From NCBI GenBank assembly GCA_031268115.1, contig JAIRXV010000097.1, forward strand, positions 1-7,190: DNA of 7,190 bases. The letters run 5' to 3'. Of the stretch, positions 1 to 5,747 are shown piece by piece. The first letter of the stretch is position 1. Every line of letters starts with the position of its first letter. The notes under the pieces are model-generated. The model ran no database searches and was not told the DNA's origin. It worked only from the letters and a program-made list of their open reading frames with translations. Both the position numbers and the translations under genes were made by a program. The DNA comes from Bifidobacteriaceae bacterium (GTDB lineage Bacteria > Actinomycetota > Actinomycetes > Actinomycetales > WQXJ01).

Positions 1-370
1 GTGCAGATGAGCCGAGTTTTCGGATCTCGGGGTCCCCGCGGGAGATTTTCCCGTAGCGCAGCGAAGGGAAAAGATCCCGTGGGGTGCCACTAGGAGACTG
101 TCGGACAAAGCCGTTTCGCGGATAACCGCAACGCTCTGACCTGCGGTGATGTCTCGCGAAAATGCCCGATTTCGGCTTTGTCCGACAGTCTCCTAGATGC
201 TAGCTGCCGCGTTTCGGCAGGTCAGAGCTACGCTCTTCTCCGCTGACGCGGTCGAACGCCGGTTATTCGCCGGCGTCCTAGCGGCACCCCACGGGATCTT
301 TTCCCTTCGCTGCGCTACGGGAAAATCTCCCGCGGGGACCCCGAAAGCCGAAAACCCGGCTCATCTGCAC
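1..370. repeat. 95-bp near-perfect inverted repeat enclosing a MITE
   Basis: Bases 1-95 match the reverse complement of 276-370 with four mismatches (positions 15, 24, 26 and 89 of the left arm). The outer tips read GTGCAGATGAGCCG and CGGCTCATCTGCAC. The inner ends of both arms carry CTAGGA. The left arm runs straight into the 107-bp MITE at the CTAG (90-93). On the right, the corresponding CTAG is at 278-281. If the MITE is removed, a loop of about 82 bp remains. The loop holds GCAGGTCAGAGC (218-229), the reverse complement of bases 133-144 inside the MITE, so loop and MITE may share ancestry. The arms contain no gene. They could be the ends of a larger non-autonomous element or a long hairpin; the left arm starts at the window edge and may extend further. 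Confidence 0.85.
90..196. mobile_element. MITE-like element, 24-bp perfect terminal inverted repeats
   Basis: Bases 90-113 are the exact reverse complement of 173-196. The ends read CTAGGAGACTGTCGG inward, continuing to ACAAAGCCG. The outermost four bases on each side are CTAG, so they may be target duplication rather than element; the TIR proper would then start at GAGACTGTCGG. The 59-bp interior has no open frame of useful size, so the element cannot encode a transposase and would depend on one elsewhere. The GAGACTGT start recalls the ends of IS1182-family elements, which often insert in palindromes, but that is from memory and unverified. A 15-bp copy of the same end lies at 3445-3459. 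Confidence 0.75.
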
Positions 371-398
371 ACGTTTCAGCAACAAAGGCAGCTAGGTG

Positions 399-470
399 TC
401 CTTTGTGTTCGGGACGCTGACGTTCAAGCTGACTTTGCGAGATGGAAAGTGGCGGACGGCTTCACCGTCC
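399..470 (+). pseudogene. Decayed C-terminal coding remnant, copy 1 (RDGKWRTA)
   Basis: Read from 399, this stretch encodes a segment ending LRDGKWRTASPS. It aligns without gaps to 1001-1072 at about 50 of 72 bases. Many differences fall in third codon positions that keep the residue (GAT/GAC, AAG/AAA, CGA/CGG), the pattern expected of former coding DNA. There is a stop (TAG, 393-395) just upstream, and the similarity begins right after the CTAG at 392-395. An ending such as DGKWRVA is common in NTF2-like or Mce-associated/conjugation (TcpC-type) domains, but the piece is too short to assign. It is probably a gene fragment captured between rearrangement breakpoints. Confidence 0.4.
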
Positions 471-483
471 GTCGCAAGCGTCG

Positions 484-772
484 CTAGGCGGAAGGTCCGC
501 GGCTGGGCGAGGCCCGCAGCAGTGGGGCGGCGCGAGGCTCGGACCAGTCGAGACACGGCAGCTAGTCTCTGGGCGGGTGGCGTTAGCCGTCTTGGGGCGG
601 GTGGCGAGCAGGTGCGGCGTGTCGGGTGGTTGGGGAGATACGTGTACGGGTCGCAGCACATCGGTCTTGGCGGGGTTGGAAGTTGTGGCCCCGACGGCCA
701 AAGCCCGACGGGACCGGTTCGGGCCGGTTGATGCAGATCGGCAGGTTGTGTTCGAGTCGGTCGCTGCGGGTC
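484..772. other. Gene-poor stretch with no recognised gene
   Basis: Open frames occur on both strands because GC content is high, but none has a ribosome binding site, a recognisable domain or a composition like the intact genes nearby. A short direct repeat (GGGCGGGTGGCG) occurs near 570 and 597. I read this as degraded or filler DNA between the repeat elements and the repair genes. Confidence 0.5.
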
Positions 773-930
773 GCATCGATAGAGTTATTGGTCAACAGTG
801 GACGGTGCGCGCTCACATCGATAGAGGTTTCGGCTACTAGAATCGCCGGATTGACGTGTTTCGGCTCTCTCTATTGACCAAAACCTCTATTGCGATGCGG
901 CCAGCCGCGATCCCAATAGCCAATAGCTCT
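773..930. repeat. Cluster of ATCGATAGAG / CTCTATTG repeats in direct and inverted orientation
   Basis: CATCGATAGAG occurs at 774-784 and 816-826. A related inverted copy, CTCTATTGCGATG, lies at 885-897. ATAGAGTTATTGGTCAA (779-795) faces TTGACCAAAACCTCTAT (874-890) as an imperfect inverted repeat. CAATAG occurs twice at 914-926, followed by CTCTAT at 927-932. The stretch is clearly more AT-rich than its surroundings. Such spaced direct and inverted copies suggest operator sites for a DNA-binding protein, a mobile-element end, or a remnant of a promoter whose gene is gone. No gene in the window clearly uses it. Confidence 0.5.
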
Positions 931-955
931 ATCTGGACGCGACATCGTGAGCGGC

Positions 956-1066
956 ATGGTAAGCGCTGCATCGCCGGTCGAGCCAATACGGCCCCAAGGC
1001 GCCCTTGGTATTGAAATGCAGACGTCTGAGTTGATTTCCCGGGACGGAAAATGGCGGACGGCTTGA
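956..1066 (+). pseudogene. 36-codon remnant ending RDGKWRTA, copy 2
   Basis: ATG at 956 opens 36 codons that end at TGA (1064-1066). The last 21 residues correspond to the remnant at 399-470; the first 15 do not. No good Shine-Dalgarno precedes the ATG. The most likely reading is the 3' end of a lost gene, now beginning by chance at an ATG. It faces the truncated AlkA-like gene, whose break lies about 30 bp downstream. It could be a real small protein, but the second, stop-preceded copy argues for decay. Confidence 0.35.
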
Positions 1067-1094
1067 CGGTCCGAGGCCGCCCTATCGACCGGCC

Positions 1095-1295
1095 CCCTAG
1101 GACTCGGCTAAACACCGTCGTGGCGGCCTTGGCTGAAATCTGCTGAACTACTATGCGGCGCAGCAGCGCCTCGAATACAAGTGGGTTCACTTCCCTATAC
1201 ACGTAGCCAATTCGGTCGATGGCCGCTGCCAGGATTGAGTCGCGAGACTTGAGATAGTCGATCTTCTGGGGGCCGTATTGGAAATATTCAGGCAT
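1095..1295 (-). pseudogene. alkA: Truncated AlkA-like 3-methyladenine DNA glycosylase (N-terminal third)
   Basis: The protein starts MPEYFQYGPQKIDYL and continues with DRIGYVYREVNPLVFEALLR and IVVQQISAKAATTVFSRV. This is the N-terminal portion of the AlkA-like HhH-GPD glycosylases that excise alkylated bases; the IVxQQIS-KAA segment is the family signature. Intact members are roughly 200 residues; here similarity stops after about 66. The helix-hairpin-helix and catalytic aspartate are absent, so the product cannot be active. The open frame continues to a stop at 837-839, but as unrelated sequence antisense to the RDGKWRTA remnant. The start codon overlaps the upstream methyltransferase stop by 8 bp (ATGCCTGA), so the two were translationally coupled. 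The break falls at or within a few codons of a CTAG at 1097-1100. Confidence 0.8.
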
Positions 1296-2043
1296 ACGTC
1301 CGTTCAAGTTCCAGCAGCCTCTGCTTGACCTCAAGGCCACCTCGGTATCCAACAAGCGCGCCACCCGACCCGATCACGCGGTGGCAGGGTATGACAACAG
1401 GAATAGGATTGCGGTTATTTGCCTGCCCCACAGCGCGTGCCGCTTTCGGGTGACCCACCATCGAAGCGATATCTGAGTAGGTAGCGGTGCGGGCGTAAGG
1501 GATTCGCACAAGAGCATCCCATACTCCGCGCTGAAATTCGGTACCGCGGGGGCTAATTGGCAAATCGAACTGGTATCGCGCGCCAGCGAAATACTCGCCG
1601 AGCTGACCTAGTGCCTCTTCCAAAATCCCGCAGCTTCCCGGATCTCCCATATCTGAAGAGGGGTCGCCCGGCAGTGCTAGCCTCACCACCTGACCGCCGT
1701 CCACAACCAGGATGAGCCTGCCAACGGGCGACTCGTATGTCGCGTGTGTCATCGAGTGGGATCGGCCGCGGTAATCGTGCGGCGCGCGGCCCGTTTCGGC
1801 GATCTGGTCTGTCGGACATGCGTCCAGGGCTTCGGGCCGACACCAACGACAAGGCCGATGCCCGGCCGTCTCGGCCTCCGTCAAGGTGTCCAGGTAGACA
1901 ACGTTCTCCCTCCTGGGAGTGCGCGACCCGCACGACGGTTTGCAATACGGCCCAACGGTCTCGACCGCGTAGTAGAACACCCCGTCAAACGCCGTGTCGC
2001 GAGTTGTCACCGCCCGCCATCGCACATCGTCGTCCAGGCGCAT
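1288..2043 (-). CDS. ogt: Ada zinc domain fused to O6-alkylguanine-DNA methyltransferase
   Basis: This 251-residue protein repairs alkylated DNA by moving alkyl groups onto its own cysteines. Residues 4-70 are an Ada metal-binding domain: Cys34, Cys38, Cys65 and Cys68 have exactly the spacing of E. coli Ada Cys38/42/69/72. In Ada these bind zinc, and the first accepts methyl from phosphotriesters. After a linker of about 28 residues, residues 98-251 form an Ogt/AdaB methyltransferase domain with the active-site motif IPCHRVIG (Cys220) that repairs O6-methylguanine. The AraC-type DNA-binding domain that lies between these parts in E. coli Ada is absent, so autoregulation as in E. coli is unlikely from this protein alone. 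An in-frame start 63 bp upstream exists, but AAAGGGAGGT sits just before the ATG at 2043, which I therefore chose. Its stop overlaps the start of the truncated glycosylase gene, forming an alkylation-repair operon. All key residues are intact, so it is probably functional. Confidence 0.92.
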   Translation of the reverse strand: MRLDDDVRWRAVTTRDTAFDGVFYYAVETVGPYCKPSCGSRTPRRENVVYLDTLTEAETAGHRPCRWCRPEALDACPTDQIAETGRAPHDYRGRSHSMTHATYESPVGRLILVVDGGQVVRLALPGDPSSDMGDPGSCGILEEALGQLGEYFAGARYQFDLPISPRGTEFQRGVWDALVRIPYARTATYSDIASMVGHPKAARAVGQANNRNPIPVVIPCHRVIGSGGALVGYRGGLEVKQRLLELERTYA

Positions 2044-2047
2044 CCCT

Positions 2048-2057
2048 ACCTCCCTTT
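2048..2057 (-). promoter_or_regulatory. Shine-Dalgarno of the Ada-Ogt fusion gene
   Basis: On the minus strand AAAGGGAGGT is followed by four bases and then ATG (2043-2041). This decides the start against the longer frame beginning at 2106, which has no comparable site. Confidence 0.75.
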
Positions 2058-2071
2058 CCTCGCCAAAGACC

Positions 2072-2077
2072 ATGGTA
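2072..2077 (-). promoter_or_regulatory. Possible -10 element of the alkylation-repair operon
   Basis: TACCAT on the minus strand fits the actinobacterial TAnnnT -10 pattern and would give a leader of about 20 bases that contains the Shine-Dalgarno site. No convincing -35 is visible. The same hexamer serves as the likely -10 of the divergent methyltransferase gene. Confidence 0.3.
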
Positions 2078-2225
2078 GACGGTGGCGAGATCACCTCCGG
2101 CTCCAAATGCCTGGATAGCGGTGAGGCCTGGGTCGTTGGACAACGCGCCTGGTACTCCCGGCCCGCGCCCCCGACACACCGGTCCGTGCCCCCGGCCGAT
2201 TGCCCGGTCAGCGGACTAGCACGGG

Positions 2226-2231
2226 TACCAT
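2226..2231 (+). promoter_or_regulatory. -10 element of a probable leaderless DNA methyltransferase transcript
   Basis: TACCAT is followed by six bases and then GTG at 2238. This places the -10 at -12 to -7 if transcription starts on the start codon, the standard leaderless arrangement. No Shine-Dalgarno precedes the GTG, which agrees. TTGCCC at 2200-2205 is a possible -35, but its 20-bp spacing is long. Confidence 0.5.
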
Positions 2232-2237
2232 CGAGAA

Positions 2238-3326
2238 GTGACCGCTGTGCCTCTCCGACCGCAGTTCACCCTGTTTAGGGGCAACGTCCTGAAGGCCTAC
2301 GACTCGTGGCCAACACCTGCCACGATCATTTCCGACGGCGCATACGGCGTGCGCGGCTTCCACGGCGACACTACGGGCGTGGGAGATCTGATCGACTGGT
2401 ACCTCCCTCACATCGCCGCCTGGGGCCGAGCCGCTTCTCCGGCCACCACACTGTGGTTTTGGAACACTGAGATCGGCTGGGCCACTGTCCATCCCCTGCT
2501 GGCGGCGCATGGTTGGGAGTACATCCAGACCGTGACCTGGGACAAAGGCACCGCACACATAGCGGGGAACGTCAATGGGAAGACAATCGGGCGGTTCCCG
2601 GTTGTCTCGGAGGTTTCTGTGTTGTACCAGCGCAGACTGCTCATCGAGACCGAAGAAGGCGCGATGGACGCGAAGCGATGGCTCAGGCATGAGTGGAAGC
2701 GTTCTGGCCTGGCGTTGAACCGCGCCAACGAGGCCTGCGGCGTAAAGAACGCTGCGACCCGGAAATACCTCACCCAGGACTGGCTCTGGTATTGGCCGCC
2801 CGGTCAGATGGTCGAGCGGTTGGCGGCTTACGCCAACGAGCGCGGCGAACAGGCCGGCCGTCCGTATTTCTCGCTTGACGGATTGGCGTCCTCTACCGCG
2901 GAAGAGTGGGATGCCCTCCGGTACCGGTGGAACCACACGCATGGGCTGACCAACGTGTGGCGACGCCCGCCGTTGCACGATGCCGAGCGCCGCAAAGGCG
3001 GCCTAGTACGGTCCGCTCCCCGCGTGCATAACCCCTCCGAACAATCTGCCGCGCACCTCAATCAGAAGCCGCTGGAGTTCATGCTCCGGCAGGTCGCCGC
3101 AGTGACCGATCCGGGCGATGTGGTCTGGGAACCGTTCGGAGGCTTGGCGTCAGCGTCTGTTGCCGCCGTAGAGATGGGGCGCCGGGCGTACGTGGCAGAG
3201 ACTAACCGGCTGTTCCAACGGATTGCTCTGGAGCGTCTAGAAGAGGCCGCCGACGGCGCCCGCTCCGCCGTGGAGGCGATCAGGTGGGCGTGGCCGTCCC
3301 TGGAACTGACAAGCCAAAGCGCCTAA
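2238..3326 (+). CDS. Beta-class DNA methyltransferase (N4-cytosine or N6-adenine)
   Basis: This 362-residue protein is a site-specific DNA amino-methyltransferase using S-adenosylmethionine. Motifs run in the order of the beta class. First is the catalytic motif IV, here SDGAYG (residues 32-37), where [SDN]PP[YFW] is usual. A central region (about 90-260) is probably target recognition. Then come HLNQKPLEFM (273-282, motif X region) and VWEPFGGLASA (295-305, motif I, SAM binding). Full length and intact motifs suggest activity, though the GA in place of PP in motif IV is atypical. GTG at 2238 was chosen because the -10 lies 6 bases before it. A 43-bp overlap with the next, truncated gene marks a modification/restriction pair in which the restriction partner is gone, leaving an orphan methylase. 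Recognition site and methylated base cannot be read from the sequence. Confidence 0.88.
   Translation: MTAVPLRPQFTLFRGNVLKAYDSWPTPATIISDGAYGVRGFHGDTTGVGDLIDWYLPHIAAWGRAASPATTLWFWNTEIGWATVHPLLAAHGWEYIQTVTWDKGTAHIAGNVNGKTIGRFPVVSEVSVLYQRRLLIETEEGAMDAKRWLRHEWKRSGLALNRANEACGVKNAATRKYLTQDWLWYWPPGQMVERLAAYANERGEQAGRPYFSLDGLASSTAEEWDALRYRWNHTHGLTNVWRRPPLHDAERRKGGLVRSAPRVHNPSEQSAAHLNQKPLEFMLRQVAAVTDPGDVVWEPFGGLASASVAAVEMGRRAYVAETNRLFQRIALERLEEAADGARSAVEAIRWAWPSLELTSQSA
3272..3276 (+). promoter_or_regulatory. Ribosome binding site inside the methyltransferase gene
   Basis: GGAGG is followed by seven bases and GTG at 3284. It supports a real overlapping start for the truncated downstream gene. Confidence 0.6.
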
Positions 3327-3424
3327 TTCTGGATCAGAACGATCCCGTCACTGCGTTGCGCGAGCGCGTGATCGGGGCGCTGCTCGCCCTGCCCGGCTAC
3401 TTCGAGTTCGGGCTTCAGATTTGA
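3284..3424 (+). pseudogene. 5' fragment of a second restriction-modification gene, probably the endonuclease
   Basis: A GTG with a good GGAGG opens 46 codons: VGVAVPGTDKPKRLILDQ, then NDPVTALRERVIGALLALPG, then YFEFGLQI and a TGA. The residue mix (helical ALRERVIGALLALPGYFEF) and the coupled start within the methyltransferase gene indicate genuine coding sequence. In type II systems the gene overlapping a beta-class methylase is normally its endonuclease, so this is the likely identity; I do not recognise the fragment itself. Endonucleases are typically 200-400 residues, so most of the gene, including any catalytic motif, is lost. The break lies between about 3418 and the transposon-end copy at 3445. 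An alternative is a helper protein such as a Vsr-like nuclease or an unrelated downstream gene. Confidence 0.65.
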
Positions 3425-3444
3425 AAGATCGAGCCAGGCGTTCC

Positions 3445-3459
3445 CCGACAGTCTCCTAG
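3445..3459. repeat. 15-bp copy of the MITE terminus (CCGACAGTCTCCTAG)
   Basis: This is identical to bases 182-196 and the exact reverse complement of 90-104. A chance 15-bp match in 7 kb is very unlikely. The match stops where the MITE would continue inward, so this is either the other end of a different element or a remnant. Its CTAG lies outermost, as in the MITE. It directly follows the broken restriction gene. Confidence 0.75.
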
Positions 3460-3630
3460 CTGCTTTGGCTTCACCTCGGGACCGCGAATGTGCGATCGCG
3501 TTCCTCCGCCACCCGGTGCCCTCCAGCCGCTGGCCCCACCGCGCGGCTCCTTGCGTGCACGGCGGCTGGGCTTCCCTTCCGGTACGCGCGGCCCATCCGC
3601 CCCGAGCGATCCGGCCGTTATTCTGGCCGA
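3460..3630. other. Leader region of the two-component operon
   Basis: No gene is supported here. The frame of the kinase is open from 3490, but no Shine-Dalgarno or family-like residues precede 3631. CCAGCCGC (3523-3530) and GCGGCTGG (3562-3569) form an inverted repeat with a 31-bp spacer, about 50 bp before the kinase -10; it could be an operator or hairpin. Confidence 0.4.
3619..3624 (+). promoter_or_regulatory. -10 element of a probable leaderless histidine kinase transcript
   Basis: TATTCT is followed by six bases and then GTG at 3631, the same geometry as before the methyltransferase gene. No Shine-Dalgarno precedes the GTG and no clear -35 is seen. Confidence 0.5.
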
Positions 3631-4815
3631 GTGACCGATGACGTGCGCGGACCCTTCCGTGGGACCGGAGCGCGCTGGTGGGCGATCACGGGATCGCAGC
3701 AACTCGCCATAGCCGTGCTGGGACTGGTCCGACCCGATTTCGCCGTCCCGTTCACCCTCGCAGTCGTTGTGCCCCCGCCGATGACGGCAATCGCCTTGAT
3801 AGCCGTGGTCTTGGCGGTAATGCTTCGGTCGCGCGCCCCTTGGGTGTTCCTCGCGGTGACCGCGACAGCCCTGGCGGTCTGCGCCCTCGACGCGCCCTTC
3901 TTCAACGTTGGCTTCTATCTGGCCGTACTCTTGGCGGTGTTCCCGGTTGCCGTGGCATTGCCCATGAACTGGACGGTGTTGGCAATCTGCGGGGTCCTTG
4001 CCGTCCACGTAGTGGTGACCGTGGAGATCCAGCACTCGCCGTTCGCCGCATACGACCTACTCACAAGCGCTGGATTGACGGTGGGCGTGGCCGCGCTCGG
4101 CCAGACGGCACGCGCACGCGTCGCAGCAGTCCAAGCCAGCGCCCAGCGGGCCCTTGAAACGCAGCGGGCGCGCGATGCCCGAGCCCTTCAGGCGAACGCC
4201 GAAAAGCGTCTCGAACTCGCTCGGACCCTGCACGACTCACTGGGGCACGGCATCGTCGCCATTGGCCTGTACGCCCAGGCCGCCGCGAAAGCCCTAAAGG
4301 ACCGCCCCGAGGATGCATTGAGGTCTCTCCAGGTAGTTCAAGACACAGCCCAAGGGCTGATTGGCGATCTGAGCGACATGCTGGAGGAGCTGCGCGGCGG
4401 GCACGCGGCGGCCCCCAACGTCGGTAAAGGCCCAGGCGATATCGGGGAACTGGTGCGGGACGCCAGCGACCTCGGCGCCGATGTCAGCCTCCTTGTGCGC
4501 GGCCAAGCCGTGAAAGTGCCGCCCCTAGTCGGTTTGGCCGCATACGAGATCGCCAAAGAAAGCCTGCTCAACGCCCGCAAGTACGGTCAAACGGGGCAAC
4601 CCATCGAGGTCGTGGTGGCCTACGGACCCAAGACGTTGGACGTCATCGTCCGCAATCGCGTCAGCCTGCCGCCGCCCGCCGAGCTGTCAACCGGTCACGG
4701 CCTGGTCGGGATGAGGGAACGGGCCCAATCGGTCGGCGGGGAACTCGCCGCCGGGCTGCGCGGGCCGGTCTTTGCCGTCGAAGCGAACCTGCCGCTGCAC
4801 GAGGTGGGTTCGTGA
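3631..4815 (+). CDS. NarL-type membrane sensor histidine kinase
   Basis: This 394-residue inner-membrane kinase autophosphorylates on histidine and passes phosphate to the adjacent regulator. Residues 16-160 hold about five or six hydrophobic segments with short loops, so any signal is probably sensed in or at the membrane; there is no large extracytoplasmic domain. A charged helix (about 163-196) leads to a HisKA_3 dimerisation domain with ARTLHDSLGHGI, phosphoacceptor His201. The ATPase domain has the N-box ESLLNARKYG (Glu310, Asn314) and the G-rich GHGLVGMRER (355-364). The middle DxGxG box is replaced by VRNRV, as is frequent in actinobacterial members. The frame is open to 3490, but GTG 3631 has the perfectly placed -10. 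The stop overlaps the regulator start (GTGA). The ligand cannot be inferred. Confidence 0.92.
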   Translation: MTDDVRGPFRGTGARWWAITGSQQLAIAVLGLVRPDFAVPFTLAVVVPPPMTAIALIAVVLAVMLRSRAPWVFLAVTATALAVCALDAPFFNVGFYLAVLLAVFPVAVALPMNWTVLAICGVLAVHVVVTVEIQHSPFAAYDLLTSAGLTVGVAALGQTARARVAAVQASAQRALETQRARDARALQANAEKRLELARTLHDSLGHGIVAIGLYAQAAAKALKDRPEDALRSLQVVQDTAQGLIGDLSDMLEELRGGHAAAPNVGKGPGDIGELVRDASDLGADVSLLVRGQAVKVPPLVGLAAYEIAKESLLNARKYGQTGQPIEVVVAYGPKTLDVIVRNRVSLPPPAELSTGHGLVGMRERAQSVGGELAAGLRGPVFAVEANLPLHEVGS

Positions 4816-5468
4816 CCATTTCCCTGGTGATCGCCGACGATCAAGACCTGATTCGCGCTCTCCTGGCCGATGTCCTGCAACGCGAGGAAGGACTCTCCGT
4901 GCTCGGCGTGGCCGCCAACGGGGCCGATGCCGTTGACCTAGCTCTGCGTCTACGTCCAGATGTGGTGCTCATGGACATCCGTATGCCTGTGCTGGACGGG
5001 ATCGAGGCCACCCGCCGGATTCGTTCCAGCGTCAAGCTGAGCGCCACACGAGTGCTCGTGCTGACGACCTTCGAGGACGGCGACCTGGTCGAGACCAGCT
5101 TGCGGGCCGGCGCCGACGGCTTTATCGGCAAAGCACTGGGGACTGATCGGCTAGTCGAAGCGATCCGGCTAGTCAACGCCGGCGAGTCGATCCTCTCGCC
5201 ACGGGCCACCAGAACCTTGGTGGACCGGTACGTCAAAGGTGGCGCGCCGGCATCGGCGGATCCCAGGCTCGACCTGCTCACGGAACGGGAACGCGAAGTC
5301 GTGGCGATGGTAGGTAAGGGTCTGTCCAACCGTGAGATCGCCGGGCTCTGGTCTATCTCCCCGGCCACAGCCAAGACCCACGTCAACCGGGCGATGTCCA
5401 AACTGCTGGTCCACGACCGCGCCGGGCTCGTGGTCCTGGCCCACGACCTCGGGCTGATGGACGGATAG
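4812..5468 (+). CDS. NarL/LuxR-family response regulator
   Basis: This 218-residue cytoplasmic transcription factor is the partner of the kinase. The receiver domain (1-120) has the acidic pair Asp9/Asp10, phosphoacceptor Asp55 in VVLMDIRMPVLDG, Thr85 and Lys107, so all switch residues are present. A linker (about 125-152) leads to a LuxR-type helix-turn-helix (156-212) with LTEREREVV and GLSNREIAGLWSISPATAKT. The 4-bp overlap with the kinase stop implies translational coupling and one operon. No terminator is evident after its stop. The secreted protein 280 bp downstream is a candidate target by position only. Confidence 0.95.
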   Translation: MTISLVIADDQDLIRALLADVLQREEGLSVLGVAANGADAVDLALRLRPDVVLMDIRMPVLDGIEATRRIRSSVKLSATRVLVLTTFEDGDLVETSLRAGADGFIGKALGTDRLVEAIRLVNAGESILSPRATRTLVDRYVKGGAPASADPRLDLLTEREREVVAMVGKGLSNREIAGLWSISPATAKTHVNRAMSKLLVHDRAGLVVLAHDLGLMDG

Positions 5469-5747
5469 AGCGGCCGGGGCGCGACCGGTGGGGGTGTCTT
5501 GGCCCTGGTGTGAAAGCTCTTGTAGCAATCTCCGGTCCGAAGTGTGAGCTGGGAGGGCAGGCCACGGCGGGCAAATGTCGCGGCGCGCATGATGGCGCAA
5601 CGGGGTGCGGGACCCGGGCCCCCGCCTGTGCTGCCCCACCCGCCGGCACGAACCGGGGTCAAGGCAAGGAGGGACGTGGAGGCACCGCGAACGCGTTCCG
5701 TGCCCGACGTTCCCGGCACTGCACTTAGGGCCGAACCTAGGAGGGAC
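5469..5747. other. Intergenic region before the surface protein gene
   Basis: I see no convincing gene, terminator or promoter. The frame of the surface protein is open from 5526, with possible ATG starts at 5589 and 5592 and GTG at 5676, but these would put 24 to 53 extra residues before a normal signal peptide. TTGGCC at 5499 and TGTAGC near 5521 are a weak promoter-like pair. Confidence 0.4.

Noticed and set aside
197..487. Plus-strand open frame of 96 codons
   Set aside because: It runs through the right arm of the inverted repeat and across the remnant in a different frame from the RDGKWRTA reading.
442..840. Plus-strand open frame of 132 codons
   Set aside because: No ribosome site, no recognisable motif, and it runs through the repeat cluster and opposite other equally open frames.
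2044..2106. 21-residue longer N-terminus for the Ada-Ogt fusion
   Set aside because: The Ada domain begins just after Met at 2043, which has a strong Shine-Dalgarno; the longer start has none.
3490..3630. 47-residue longer N-terminus for the histidine kinase
   Set aside because: The added residues look random, with no ribosome site, whereas GTG 3631 has a well-placed -10.
3415..4035. Minus-strand His/Arg-rich open frame
   Set aside because: It is antisense to the membrane segments of the kinase; the composition reflects the complementary hydrophobic codons.
5474..5500. Possible terminator after the response regulator
   Set aside because: Only a short CCGG/CCGG pairing is visible, with no U-run and no strong stem.
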